DNA from: an uncultured Hyphomicrobiales bacterium
GTDB taxonomy: Bacteria > Pseudomonadota > Alphaproteobacteria > Rhizobiales > Ancalomicrobiaceae
NCBI GenBank assembly: GCA_903930435.1
Contig: CAIYYN010000048.1
Span: 170,600 to 234,599, forward strand
DNA: 64,000 nucleotides
Direction of reading: 5' to 3'
In this document: positions 55,451-64,000 of the stretch, one piece after another
Layout of the letters: each line of letters begins with the position of its first letter
Position numbering within the stretch: position 1 is the first letter of the stretch
Program-made: the position numbers and the translations under genes
Notes under the pieces: model-generated
Told to the model about the DNA's origin: nothing
The model's database searches: none
The model's input: only the letters and a program-made list of their open reading frames with translations

Positions 55451-57043
55451 TCACGCCTTCGACACACCCCAGAAGAACGGGAGCGGACCTTTCACGATGC
55501 CCGAAACATTCTTGCGCCAGGCCTGATAGCTCTTGAAGAAACCCGTGGGCGCATAGATCACATCGTCCATCGCCGCAGTGTTGAGTTTTGCGATAGCCGC
55601 CTTTTCCTCGTTCAGATCCTTGGCTTCGAACCAGGCTGCAACCTGCGTTTCAACGGCGTCACTCTTTGGCCAGCCGAACCAGCCCTTGTCATTGGCGCGA
55701 ATGGCGGGATAGGCCGCCGGGTTGAGACAGTCTGCGCCCGCATGCCACGTGTGGAACATGTTCCAGCCACCCTGTGATGGCGGTGTCTTCAGCGCGCGAC
55801 GGGCGCCGACCGTGCCCCAGTCTGTCGCCACGAAGTCGACCTTCATGCCCATCTTGGTCAACAGGTCCGCCGTAACGTCGCCCATCGACTTCGTGATCGG
55901 CTGGTCCTGCGCCACCACGCATGTGACCGGCTCGCCCTTGTAGCCGGCCTCGGCCAACATCTTCTTGGCAAGCTCAAGGTTCTTCATCTTGAGCTTCTCA
56001 CCACCAGCATCGGTATAAAGTGGCGTGTTCGGCGTGAAGAAACTCGGGAGGTTGGCCCAGAGATCATCGTTGTCGCCAACGATCGAGCGCATGTAATCTT
56101 CCTGGTTCATGGCAACCAGAACCGCCTGCCGGATCAGCTTGTTATCAAAGGGCGGGTGCAGGTGGTTCATGCGGAAAGAGCCGATGTTGCCCAGGGGATC
56201 GGCGATATCGACCTGCACATCCTTGTTGGCCCGCAGCACCGGCACCAGATCGGAAATCGGGCTTTCCCACCAGTCAACTTCGCCATTCTGCAGCGCAGCG
56301 GACGCCGTTGCCGCGTCCGGCATGATGATCCATTCGATGCGATCAACCAGCATCTTCTTGCCGCCCGCGAGCCAGGATGCAGGCTCGGAGCGTGGAACAT
56401 ATCCACCGAATTTTTCGAATACGGCCTTCGCGCCCGGCACCCATTCGGCCTTGGCGAACGACATCGGGCCCGATCCGACATATTCATTGATTTGCTTGAA
56501 TGGATCCGTCTTGGCAATCCGCTCCGGCATGATGAAGGCGACCGGGGCATTGTTCTTGCCCAGCGCCAGCAGCATCTTTGGGTATGGCTTCTTGAGCGAC
56601 CAGCGGAATGTCCGGTCGTCAAGCGCCACCAGTTCGTTTTCGATTGCCTTGATGCCAAGGCCCATCGGGTCGCGTGCGGCCCATCGATTGAGGCTGGCGA
56701 TCACGTCCTTTGCCAGCACCGGCTCGCCATCGTGGAATTTGAGGCCTTCGCGCAGTTTGAAGGTCCAGACCGACTTGTCAGCTGAAATCTCTTCGCTCTC
56801 AACCATTTGCCGTTGCGGCACAAGCTTGTCGTCAAAGCCGTAGAGCGTATCCCAGACGAGCGCCGCAGCATTGCGGACAACATATTGTGTGCCCCAAACC
56901 GGATCGAAATTGGCGAGATTGGCCTGAGGAACAAACTTGAGGACCTTCGAAGACCCCTGTGCAATAGCTGGTCGAGCCAGACCGCCTGAAGCTGCCAAAA
57001 GGGCCGCCGCACCAGTCGATTTCACAAAAGTTCTGCGATCCAT
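55451..57043 (-). CDS. Peptide/nickel-type ABC transporter substrate-binding protein
   Basis: 530 residues from the ATG at 57043 (AGGA about 9 nt upstream; ATG 57058 is possible). A Tat-like signal RRTFVKSTGAAALLAASGG leads to a family-5 binding protein: NLANFDPVWGTQYVVRNAA, the EGLKFHDGEPVLAKDVIAS segment, and a late GFFKSYQAWRKNVSGI. It starts the operon with the two permeases, two ATPases and an amidohydrolase. The ligand is unknown. It is preceded by CGGAC/GTCCG boxes that may be operators. Confidence 0.88.
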   Translation of the reverse strand: MDRRTFVKSTGAAALLAASGGLARPAIAQGSSKVLKFVPQANLANFDPVWGTQYVVRNAAALVWDTLYGFDDKLVPQRQMVESEEISADKSVWTFKLREGLKFHDGEPVLAKDVIASLNRWAARDPMGLGIKAIENELVALDDRTFRWSLKKPYPKMLLALGKNNAPVAFIMPERIAKTDPFKQINEYVGSGPMSFAKAEWVPGAKAVFEKFGGYVPRSEPASWLAGGKKMLVDRIEWIIMPDAATASAALQNGEVDWWESPISDLVPVLRANKDVQVDIADPLGNIGSFRMNHLHPPFDNKLIRQAVLVAMNQEDYMRSIVGDNDDLWANLPSFFTPNTPLYTDAGGEKLKMKNLELAKKMLAEAGYKGEPVTCVVAQDQPITKSMGDVTADLLTKMGMKVDFVATDWGTVGARRALKTPPSQGGWNMFHTWHAGADCLNPAAYPAIRANDKGWFGWPKSDAVETQVAAWFEAKDLNEEKAAIAKLNTAAMDDVIYAPTGFFKSYQAWRKNVSGIVKGPLPFFWGVSKA

Positions 57044-57201
57044 GGATGGGTTCCTCATCTCTCGATTTTGTCGACGGAGATTTTTACACTGCCTGACACG
57101 ACGATCCAGACACCGGCACTCCTTGGTGCGAGTGTACGTCAACAAAACAAGTTAGCAAGCCACATGCCATGCGAGCCAAATTGGCAGGCCGGGCGGTGTT
57201 A

Positions 57202-57255
57202 GTCCGGCAAATGCGGACGATTTTCCCGTCCGACTGTTTGGCACGGACGGAAAAA
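57202..57255. promoter_or_regulatory. Cluster of CGGAC/GTCCG boxes upstream of the dipeptide-type operon
   Basis: Four boxes lie within 50 nt: GTCCG at 57202, CGGAC at 57214, CCGTCCG at 57226-57232 and CGGACGG at 57244-57250. The last two form a hairpin (57221-57232 with 57244-57255) with one mismatch and an 11-nt loop. It could end the MCP transcript or serve as an operator for the operon 160 nt away; it has no T-run on the minus strand beyond the stem. Confidence 0.45.
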
Positions 57256-57311
57256 CTGGCATGACGATGCTTTTTTGGGCAGGTTTTCTAATCGCGCGTC
57301 AATCAAACGGG

Positions 57312-59738
57312 TCAGGCGGCGGAAACAGCTTCGAGGAAATGATCAATTGTCCGTGTCAGCGTTGCGTTTGCGCTGGATACTTCGCTCGCCACGGCATTGA
57401 CCTCGCCCGCTGCCTCGGTCGTATCAACCGCCGTCCGCACAAGCGTGTCCATGGAGTGGGCGACGAGATGCGTTCCCTGCGACGCGCCTTGCGCATTCCG
57501 GCTGATCTCGGAGGTGGCGGACCCCTGCTGTGCCACGGCGACTGCGATGGAAGCGGTGTAATCGTTGACGGCGACCATCGACTGGGTGATTTCACCGATT
57601 GAATCAACGGCCTGCCGCGTCGCGACCTGGATACCCTCAACCTGCGACGCAATTTCCTGCGTCGCCTTTGCCGTCTGGTCGGCAAGCTGTTTGACTTCTG
57701 CTGCTACGACGGCAAACCCCTTGCCGGCGTCGCCAGCGCGTGCGGCTTCAATGGTCGCATTGAGTGCGAGCAAGTTGGTCTGGTCTGCGATCGAGCGGAT
57801 CAAACGTACCACATCGCCAATGCGCGCCGCTGATTGGGCGAGGCTGGCGATCCGCTCGTTGGATTCGGTGGCCTGATCACTAGCCTTGCCCACGATCTCC
57901 ACCGTCTTCTGCACGCGACTTGAAATCTCGTTCACCGAGGCTGCCAGCTCTTCAGCTGATGCAGCGACCGTCGACACGTTTTCCGAGGCTTCTGTCGAGG
58001 CGCCGCTTGCCGAGAGCGCCTGCTGCTGAGAGTGATCGGCTGCCTGATTGAGGCGCTGCGCCGTTCCCTGCATCTTTTGCGTCTGCTCGCTGACACCGGC
58101 CAGCATCCGCTCGACTTCGGCCCGGAATTCGCGAATGGTTTCGTCGATCCTGGCCTGACGCGCGGCTCTCAACCGGGCCTCCTCGCTCGCCTCCATCTCG
58201 AGGCGCTGCTTTTCAATGGCCGCATCCCGGAACACTTCGACTGTGCGCGACATCTCGCCGATTTCGTCTCCCCGCTCTACTCCTGGCGGTGTCAGATCCG
58301 TTTCGCCAGAGGCGAGCCGAGCCATGATTCCGTTCAATGCATTGATTGGATTGCGGATCGAGCGAGCTGTAACCGTGGCGAAGATGATCGTAAACAGGCA
58401 GCCGAAGCCAAGGGTCGCATACCCCATCAATCGCTGAAAGGCGGTTGTTTCGGTTGTTGTATCGAGGATCCGGGCGGAGATTTCCGAAATCTTCGCCACG
58501 GCGGCATTGGCGGACCCCTCGGCAGTCCTAACAATATCGCCCTGCAACTTCATCAGAGACATCAGATTGTTGAAGTTCGCTCTATAGCTTTCAACTTGAT
58601 CCGTGAGGCCAATTGTCGCCTGCGATGCATCGGTTTGCTTGGCAATGACGCCCAGATTGTCAATGCGAGCTGTGACGCGTCTTGGATCAATTTTGCCTGC
58701 ATTCGCCAGATAGTCCTTTGTGGCGATGATCACCCCCGACGAAGCGGCGGAAGCCTGTTGCCCGACAAGCGCAATATCCTTGGCATCATTGCGCGTCTGT
58801 CCGGATTTTTGCAGGGTGCGCACGGCGGAATTGCGTGCATTTGAAAAAATCAGCCGAATGCTGCTGGCACGGGCCGCAATGCCTTCGAACGCGAAGCTCA
58901 GGTTGTTGCCGGCATCGGCAAGCGCAGCCTTGTCGTCGCCCGTCGCTGCCGCATCGTTGGCCTTGGCATAGAGCGATTGCAACGCCTCGAGATCTGTTCT
59001 GGCGTCCTTGATTGCGCCGAGGATTGCGGTTGCTGTTTTCTTGACCGACGTATCCAATGGCGCTGCGGCGATATCAGCGAGCGGTTGTTCAAGCGAATGA
59101 GCCGTCAAATTGATGTGCATGGGCAGGGAGTCGTCGCCTGTCGCCAGATATTTCTGAACAAGGCTTCCGCATTTGAGGATATTGATTGTCACCTGATCGA
59201 TTAGGGGTTGGACACCATTGATGGTGTCGATCAGCTTGAGCGCAGCCTGTTCTTCAGTCGTGGCATCTTCCGTCACCTTGTTGGCCTGATTGGAAATCTG
59301 GGCGACCGCCATGGTGATGTTTGTCGACAGGCTTGAGATGTCAGAAATAGCCTTCGTCATGTCAGCATGCGTCTTGCCGGCAGTCCCGATCTGCTTCAGC
59401 AACTCAGCCAAAGACGTTCGTGCCTGAGTAAAATTCTCACCGCCATCATCGAGTTCTGCCAACAGATTCACGACGTCTGAAACATGGGCTTCGGTTGACT
59501 TGGCGTCATCAGGGCTGAATGTCGAGACATAGTTTGAAAAACTCTGATGGAGTTCATTCATCGAGACAAATGCTTTGTTCGCAATGGCCGTTTTATCAAC
59601 CGTCGAGGCAATCTGGGATAGACCATAAATACCGACCAGGCCCACACATATTGTGATCAGCGCTCCAATGGCAAAGCCAAGCCCGATACGAAGTCCAAGT
59701 GTAAACCGCAGACCTTTTTGATTCAGATTTTTGGTCAT
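57312..59738 (-). CDS. Methyl-accepting chemotaxis protein with large periplasmic helical sensor
   Basis: 808 residues from the ATG at 59738. Transmembrane helix 1 (about 14-36) and helix 2 (about 430-452) bracket a periplasmic region of nearly 400 residues, mostly helical, perhaps a double four-helix (HBM-like) sensor. HAMP follows (about 457-512), then a cytoplasmic signalling domain whose tip [21 protein letters not shown] is intact. No CheB/CheR docking pentapeptide was seen at the end (FLEAVSAA). The ligand is unknown and no che gene is in the window. Confidence 0.92.
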   Translation of the reverse strand: MTKNLNQKGLRFTLGLRIGLGFAIGALITICVGLVGIYGLSQIASTVDKTAIANKAFVSMNELHQSFSNYVSTFSPDDAKSTEAHVSDVVNLLAELDDGGENFTQARTSLAELLKQIGTAGKTHADMTKAISDISSLSTNITMAVAQISNQANKVTEDATTEEQAALKLIDTINGVQPLIDQVTINILKCGSLVQKYLATGDDSLPMHINLTAHSLEQPLADIAAAPLDTSVKKTATAILGAIKDARTDLEALQSLYAKANDAAATGDDKAALADAGNNLSFAFEGIAARASSIRLIFSNARNSAVRTLQKSGQTRNDAKDIALVGQQASAASSGVIIATKDYLANAGKIDPRRVTARIDNLGVIAKQTDASQATIGLTDQVESYRANFNNLMSLMKLQGDIVRTAEGSANAAVAKISEISARILDTTTETTAFQRLMGYATLGFGCLFTIIFATVTARSIRNPINALNGIMARLASGETDLTPPGVERGDEIGEMSRTVEVFRDAAIEKQRLEMEASEEARLRAARQARIDETIREFRAEVERMLAGVSEQTQKMQGTAQRLNQAADHSQQQALSASGASTEASENVSTVAASAEELAASVNEISSRVQKTVEIVGKASDQATESNERIASLAQSAARIGDVVRLIRSIADQTNLLALNATIEAARAGDAGKGFAVVAAEVKQLADQTAKATQEIASQVEGIQVATRQAVDSIGEITQSMVAVNDYTASIAVAVAQQGSATSEISRNAQGASQGTHLVAHSMDTLVRTAVDTTEAAGEVNAVASEVSSANATLTRTIDHFLEAVSAA

Positions 59739-60051
59739 GAAAATCCCAGCCCCCACTGATCACACGTGAGTGTGGTCAATCAAAATTGATAGATTATTAA
59801 AAAGTTCGATATTTTGAATGTTTTTAGATGCAAACGTAAGGATTCGACGGCCCGGGGTGTTGCTGTTTCAGCATGAGAGGACCAGATCAGCAGACAGGTA
59901 CATCTAGTCTTGGTCGCTTACTTATTCCCATGGGAAATTGAAATTGTTGTTCAATCTTTATAATGCAGGCTCATCATGGACCGGATGACTAGCTACCTTC
60001 TGCAATTTTTATGTCAATCGGTCATCGATTTGGTCGTTCGTTGGCCGCGGT
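59739..60051. other. Upstream region of the chemoreceptor gene
   Basis: 313 nt, AT-rich. A perfect 12-bp palindrome, TTCCCATGGGAA, sits at 59935-59946; it could be an operator or restriction-type chance palindrome. No gene. Confidence 0.4.
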
Positions 60052-60360
60052 TCAGGTCTTTTCGGGCAATTCCTTGGGACTGCTGATAGGCTCGATGGAA
60101 ATTGTTGCGGTCGTCAGGTCGGTTGTTTCCGTCAGCAATCCCATCGCGCGCATCACGAGACTTGCAAAAAAACCGGACTGCAAGGCCGCTGCTGAAATCA
60201 TGGCTTCAATGACCAGGGATGCTGCCGATAATTTGCCCGTCAAGAACAGAAGGAGCAAGAGACCGAAGGCCAGAAGAGTGGCGTGAAAGATCATCTTGAC
60301 ATTGAACTTCAAGCCAATCACGGCACCGATGAGCAGACCAGTTGTTGCTGAAATGATCAT
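60052..60360 (-). CDS. Small membrane protein, function unknown
   Basis: 102 residues with three hydrophobic stretches (about 4-19, 26-44, 47-70) and a polar, threonine-rich tail. GGAGG lies 7 nt upstream of the ATG, and base usage is normal, so it is likely a real gene. It shows no family motif. A holin-like or small stress membrane protein is possible. It lies alone between the chemoreceptor and the lyase-like gene. Confidence 0.55.
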   Translation of the reverse strand: MIISATTGLLIGAVIGLKFNVKMIFHATLLAFGLLLLLFLTGKLSAASLVIEAMISAAALQSGFFASLVMRAMGLLTETTDLTTATISIEPISSPKELPEKT

Positions 60361-60857
60361 CCTCTTTCCTCCAATGATCCGATTGTTGAGTTCTGATCAA
60401 ATCTCGATTTGGCGAGTTCTGGAGCGACAGACGGGTTTGCAAACGGTCCAGCCAATACGCTTGCGTGTTGAGAGTAGCCACGAACGTCTTAAACAACAGT
60501 TATGGTCGATGTATTAAAATGGAAAATTGCAAAAATTAATAAATACAACTGGTTTTGAAGACAGATGTCGGGCTTTTCAAGTTGGTACTGACGATTTGAT
60601 GGGAACGAACCGATTTCATCCCTGTAGTTTGGCCGGCCATTGGTCAGCAATCAATCACGTGGATCCGGTGTGTCGTTCTTTGGATGGCACCCAACATGCC
60701 ACCTTCAAGATGACGGAAAATTGCTGATCGGAACGGCTTCTGGGCGCATGAGCGGAGTCAATCCGGCGCTCAAGAGGATTGGTTCGAAGATCCCCAGCCG
60801 ATCCTCGCGGCAAAGTCCCTCGCTATGCTCGCCCATACAGGCTTGGCTGGATTTGGT
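60361..60857. other. Intergenic region with no recognised feature
   Basis: About 500 nt. Short frames on both strands have poor codon use. The region is AT-rich at 60510-60560; it carries the promoter of the small membrane protein. Confidence 0.4.
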
Positions 60858-61826
60858 TCAGGGGCTTGCCCTCAGTCCCTTTGCTGCGATCAGCGTCAGA
60901 TTTCCTCCAAGCCAGTTATAATTGAAAGGACCATTGGGCGCTCCCTCCGCCTTTCGCGGGAAGCGCGCCCGGTAAAACGCCAACCAGCCCAGAATCCCGC
61001 CCGTCGGGATCTCGACAGTGGGAACGCCCGCAAGACGAGCGAATGCAGATGGGTCCTTGATGCCACTCACTGTGCGGGCGACGAGGCGATGGATTGCGCC
61101 ATCCCGCAATTGGTACCAATCCTCGCCTCGGGCGGCGGCAAGCTCGGCCATCAGGATCAGCGGGGCAAGGGCGTAATTGTGATAGCTCAGCGCCCGTCCT
61201 TTACGGGCGAGTTCGCGTGGAAGAACTCCGTCAGGCTGAATTGACTCGAGCCCGGAGAGATAGGCCCTGCGGGCATAGGCGAGCAAAGCGCCGTCGCCAG
61301 TTGCTGTTCCCACCGCCGCTGAGGCAAGCCCTGCCCAGTAATAGTGATTATTGGGTTCCTTGGGGGCCCCATAGTCCGTCTCGACGTTCAAGGCGAGCGA
61401 CGTCAGCCAGGGTTCAATCGTGGCGCGGGCGTCTGGCGCAGCCCAGCGTTTGACCTTCAGATAGGCAATCGCAACGCCCGCAGTGCGCCATTTCCGCTCA
61501 TATCCGGCCTGCCTGCTGCTCATGGTGCCGAGCATGCCACCGCCTCGGGCTTCGGCAATCAGCAACTGAATGGCGCATTGTGCGGCACCAGTGTCACCGG
61601 TGAGCGCTGCATCTGAAAACTTGATAATCGGATAAAGATTGTGATCGAGCGCGGCGAGTGATGCCTTGTTGCGCGCGAGGATCGCTTCGTCTGGTACTGA
61701 ACTCGCCGCATCTATGTAGAAGCGATCTGCCGTGATATCGCGGACAATTATCCCTGGCGGCGGGCAGGCGGACTGTGCGAGGCTCGACGTCAACACCAGG
61801 ATAGCAAGGCTGCAAATTATCCGCAT
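60858..61826 (-). CDS. Secreted alginate-lyase-family protein
   Basis: 322 residues. A signal peptide (about 1-19, cut before CPPPG or at ALA-like LAQSA) leads to an all-helical alpha/alpha toroid of the PL5 alginate lyase type. The family motif NNHYYWAG (159-166) and the RELARKGRALSYHNYAL segment that carries the catalytic Arg/Tyr/His region are present. It may cut alginate or another uronic acid polymer in the periplasm. No alginate biosynthesis gene is nearby; it may instead process an exopolysaccharide of unknown kind. Confidence 0.8.
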   Translation of the reverse strand: MRIICSLAILVLTSSLAQSACPPPGIIVRDITADRFYIDAASSVPDEAILARNKASLAALDHNLYPIIKFSDAALTGDTGAAQCAIQLLIAEARGGGMLGTMSSRQAGYERKWRTAGVAIAYLKVKRWAAPDARATIEPWLTSLALNVETDYGAPKEPNNHYYWAGLASAAVGTATGDGALLAYARRAYLSGLESIQPDGVLPRELARKGRALSYHNYALAPLILMAELAAARGEDWYQLRDGAIHRLVARTVSGIKDPSAFARLAGVPTVEIPTGGILGWLAFYRARFPRKAEGAPNGPFNYNWLGGNLTLIAAKGLRASP

Positions 61827-62342
61827 CTCGGTTTCCTCGTCGGGCTAAATGACCAGCTATAAGATAATGGCTCGATGCGGGAGTTGGCCTGACTTGAAGT
61901 CTTAGGTGTTGACGCTAGTCTCGCTGGCAGACACATTCAAGCCAGCGATAAAATCATACATGATTCGGTTCAACTTGGTTGCTTGTCTTGCGAATGTCGG
62001 TTCTTCCCTGGGCATGACGATCAAATTGCGGGAATCGATACCTGAGTCGAAAATTCTTCTGTTAAAATTCAAGTTTTGCCGTGTGCCGTCAGTCCCTGCG
62101 TTATTTTTGAGGGTAATGCGTTTGGGAAAAAACAAGAGTTGCAAGCAAAGTGTTGGCTCTCGCCATTACGGTTGCGTTCCGTGTGGGGTCTCGGAGTTGA
62201 TCTCAAAGTTGAAGTGGTGTGTCTCAGCCCGTGATCAATACCGGGGGAAGTTGCAATATGGTTAACAACAGTAAATGTTGTATCTTCGGGATTAATTCGC
62301 GTTGTAATAATCAGTATTCCCAATATCAAGTGGAGATCCCTA
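61827..62342. other. Divergent promoter region of the lyase and PEP-CTERM-like genes
   Basis: About 515 nt, AT-richer than the rest of the window. Open frames are present but have no homology I recognise, and no Shine-Dalgarno. It should hold promoters of both flanking genes. Confidence 0.4.
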
Positions 62343-62957
62343 ATGTCAATCAGAAGCTTAACCTTGTCCGCCGCAGCTGCGGCTTTGTTGTCTGCTCAAT
62401 CTGCCTATGCTGGGAGCACACAAAATACGATTACCTTCGATGATATTCCCTCCGATGCAAATAATTCGATTACGCAATATGCAGGCTTTAATTGGGATAA
62501 CTTTTTTGTGGTTGATCCCGTCGCGTCAGGAAGTTCAGGGACGGGTCTCGCTAATGGTGTTGTATCGGGCTCTAATATTGCTTACAATGGATATGGTGCA
62601 CCTGCCTCATTTTCAGCTGTGAATGGCATTTTTAATCTTGTCAGTCTATACACAACGTCTGGATACTTTGACGGTAATGTTGTTACAATAACCGGTTCTC
62701 TGAATGGCATTGTGGATTATTCAACAACATTCACGACAAATACCGCCGGCCCTGCTTTCCAAACCTTGAACTGGAACGGGATTGATCAGGTCAGCTTTTC
62801 GACGTCGAGTTACCAGATTGCGCTGGATAACGTGACGGTTTCGACAAGCGGTCCGAAGCCCGTCCCCGGTCCGATCGCGGGAGCTGGACTGCCAGCTCTT
62901 CTCGGTCTCCTTGGCCTGGGATTGCTTTACCGTCGCCAGCGGACTGTTGTCGTTTAA
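62343..62957 (+). CDS. Secreted protein with PEP-CTERM-like sorting tail
   Basis: 204 residues. Signal peptide about 1-23 (ends SAYA). The mature part is rich in Ser, Thr, Asn and Gly with beta-strand repeats and few charges. The tail VPGPIAGAGLPALLGLLGLG with final LLYRRQR has a proline-containing motif, a hydrophobic helix and a basic end, as in PEP-CTERM/VPLPA-type exosortase substrates. The first two-thirds is AT-rich compared with neighbours, which suggests a different history. GGAG lies 8 nt upstream. The exosortase is not in the window. Confidence 0.72.
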   Translation: MSIRSLTLSAAAAALLSAQSAYAGSTQNTITFDDIPSDANNSITQYAGFNWDNFFVVDPVASGSSGTGLANGVVSGSNIAYNGYGAPASFSAVNGIFNLVSLYTTSGYFDGNVVTITGSLNGIVDYSTTFTTNTAGPAFQTLNWNGIDQVSFSTSSYQIALDNVTVSTSGPKPVPGPIAGAGLPALLGLLGLGLLYRRQRTVVV

Positions 62958-63357
62958 GTGAATCTGCCTCGACGGGATGTTGCTGGAGCTACTGCCAATT
63001 GCGGTGGCTCTTGCATCCGTTTAGCCGGAAGGGAGAGCGAAGGGTTCCGGAGTCGGCGACTATCAGCGCTCGTACGCGGCCTTCATGGCCGGATCATGAT
63101 CCCGGCTTGCAACCTTTGCGCCTTGGTAAGCTAGCCCGGATGGTGGATGGTCACTGGCTGGGCAAGCCGATCTGAGGGGTTACGACTGATTTTGGTTTTG
63201 GCTTTCGCGAAACTGCGGACGGTTTTCTTGATGTCTTTGAGTCCTGTGACGGGGCGCAGTGCCGATGATTTTTGAACGATAGACAAACGCGGGGTCGATT
63301 TGGGGGCTGACTGAAGCGAAAAGCGCTCCATCAAATGTCTCTAACCCATTGAAAATA
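62958..63357. other. Intergenic region before the tRNA
   Basis: About 400 nt. A minus-strand frame of 67 codons at 63131-63334 lies in it, but it begins at TTG, has no ribosome-binding site, and would start close to the tRNA gene. No convincing gene. Confidence 0.4.
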
Positions 63358-63433
63358 TGGTGGGCCCGGCCGGACTCGAACCAGCAACCAGACCGTTATG
63401 AGCGGCCAGCTCTAACCATTGAGCTACGGGCCC
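63358..63433 (-). tRNA. tRNA-Ile2 with CAU anticodon
   Basis: The complement folds as a 76-nt cloverleaf with GGGCCCG/CGGGCCC acceptor, a GAGC D-arm, a five-pair anticodon stem with loop CTCATAA (anticodon CAU), the TTCGAGT T-loop and an encoded CCA. CAU normally reads Met, but the body (UAGCUC, GGUUAGAGC and the GGUNGCUGGUUC T-arm) resembles isoleucine tRNA-Ile2, whose C34 is changed to lysidine by TilS so that it reads AUA. Elongator tRNA-Met is the alternative. Confidence 0.85.
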
Positions 63434-64000
63434 CACCTTGAGAAATCAATCACTTGGAATTGAGTCTCGTTTTGGCTGAACAGAAACTGCACAGCAGCCG
63501 TTTGCGTGTCTGTGTTTTGCTACACGCGGAGAGACACGAAATGCCCTGCCGAGATCGTGGCGTCAAGGTCCGTTGTTGGGGTGTCATCATATTGCTGTCA
63601 TGAGTTGTAACTCGATAGCGCCTTCGATCAAGCTTGGATCGCTTTGTCGGTCTGATATCCAGTTGCCTGTCATCAGCCTGATGGAAGCAGTCGCGTTCTG
63701 CGCTTGATGGCTCGGGGGCGAGAGATTGTTTTCTCGCCTGCGAACCGAGTAATTCCAGATTTCGCTGGATGACTCCTGCTGATTTCAGGCCTCAGAACAG
63801 CTATGGGTTCACTTTGCATGGCAGCCATGTCGTTGATTGAAACTGACGCGCAACTTTCGTCAACGCATTGAAAAAATTGAATTATTATTTCCAATAAGGG
63901 CGACGCATTCAATGGCTTTGTTGATTGCTGGAATTTTAGGCAAAATTTGCGATCTATAGTATTTATGATAATAATAGAAATATAAATATAATTAAAGTAA
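63434..64000. other. Right edge without a recognised gene
   Basis: About 570 nt, strongly AT-rich in the last 120 nt. No tRNA, gene or repeat was recognised. The tRNA promoter lies at its left end. Confidence 0.4.

Noticed and set aside
61906..62265. Possible 119-codon gene upstream of the PEP-CTERM-like gene
   Set aside because: Cysteine- and lysine-rich composition unlike its neighbours, no ribosome-binding site, no homology recognised; better read as promoter region.
63131..63334. Possible 67-codon minus-strand gene
   Set aside because: TTG start, no ribosome-binding site, no recognised family, and it abuts the tRNA gene.

Overview
The window is chromosomal DNA, GC-rich over most of its length, from an alphaproteobacterium that most resembles Hyphomicrobiales (Rhizobiales). 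The reasons are the trxB / ELM1-family / glycosyltransferase / greA / carB / carA / yqeY / dnaG / rpoD block, a DnaG that has lost most of its zinc ligands, a bradyrhizobial-looking palindromic repeat beside carB, and accessory genes typical of plant- and soil-associated rhizobia. The assignment rests on recognition of gene families; no search was run. No insertion sequence, phage gene, CRISPR array or rRNA was seen. One tRNA gene (Ile, CAU anticodon) lies near the right end.

Layout. 1-20 kb holds housekeeping genes: the 3' end of msrP, a LysR regulator, trxB, ELM1-like and glycosyltransferase genes, greA, carB, gtrA-like, a methyltransferase, a small membrane protein with a structured leader, carA, yqeY, dnaG, rpoD, and small metabolic genes. 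20-27.5 kb holds a TPR/glycosyltransferase-like gene and a four-carbon acid sugar (tetronate) catabolic locus (otnC, otnK, a dehydrogenase, a LacI-type repressor, ltnD). 27.5-33.2 kb holds a YhaN/YhaO-like nuclease pair and a membrane-anchored phosphatase.

33.3-44.7 kb is the highlight. It appears to be a complete pathway for condensed ureas: atzF (allophanate hydrolase), a GntR regulator, a BMP-type ABC importer, biuH (biuret hydrolase), a second isochorismatase-like hydrolase that fits triuret hydrolase (trtA), and atzG-atzE-atzH. In this model triuret goes to 1-carboxybiuret (TrtA), to 1,3-dicarboxyurea (AtzEG), to allophanate (AtzH), while biuret goes to allophanate (BiuH), and AtzF releases ammonia and CO2. 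There is no cyanuric acid hydrolase. Both transcription units carry a good -24/-12 (sigma-54) promoter and share an ATTGTATGCA motif that may be the GntR operator, which suggests nitrogen-limitation control with substrate induction.

44.8-64 kb holds an MFS transporter whose promoter carries the same LacI operator as the tetronate genes 20 kb away, a TetR-controlled EmrAB-type efflux pair, a dipeptide/nickel-type ABC operon ending in an amidohydrolase, a chemoreceptor, a small membrane protein, an alginate-lyase-like secreted protein, a secreted protein with a PEP-CTERM-like tail, and tRNA-Ile2. Start codons were moved from the longest frame where a Shine-Dalgarno sequence or gene overlap decided the case.
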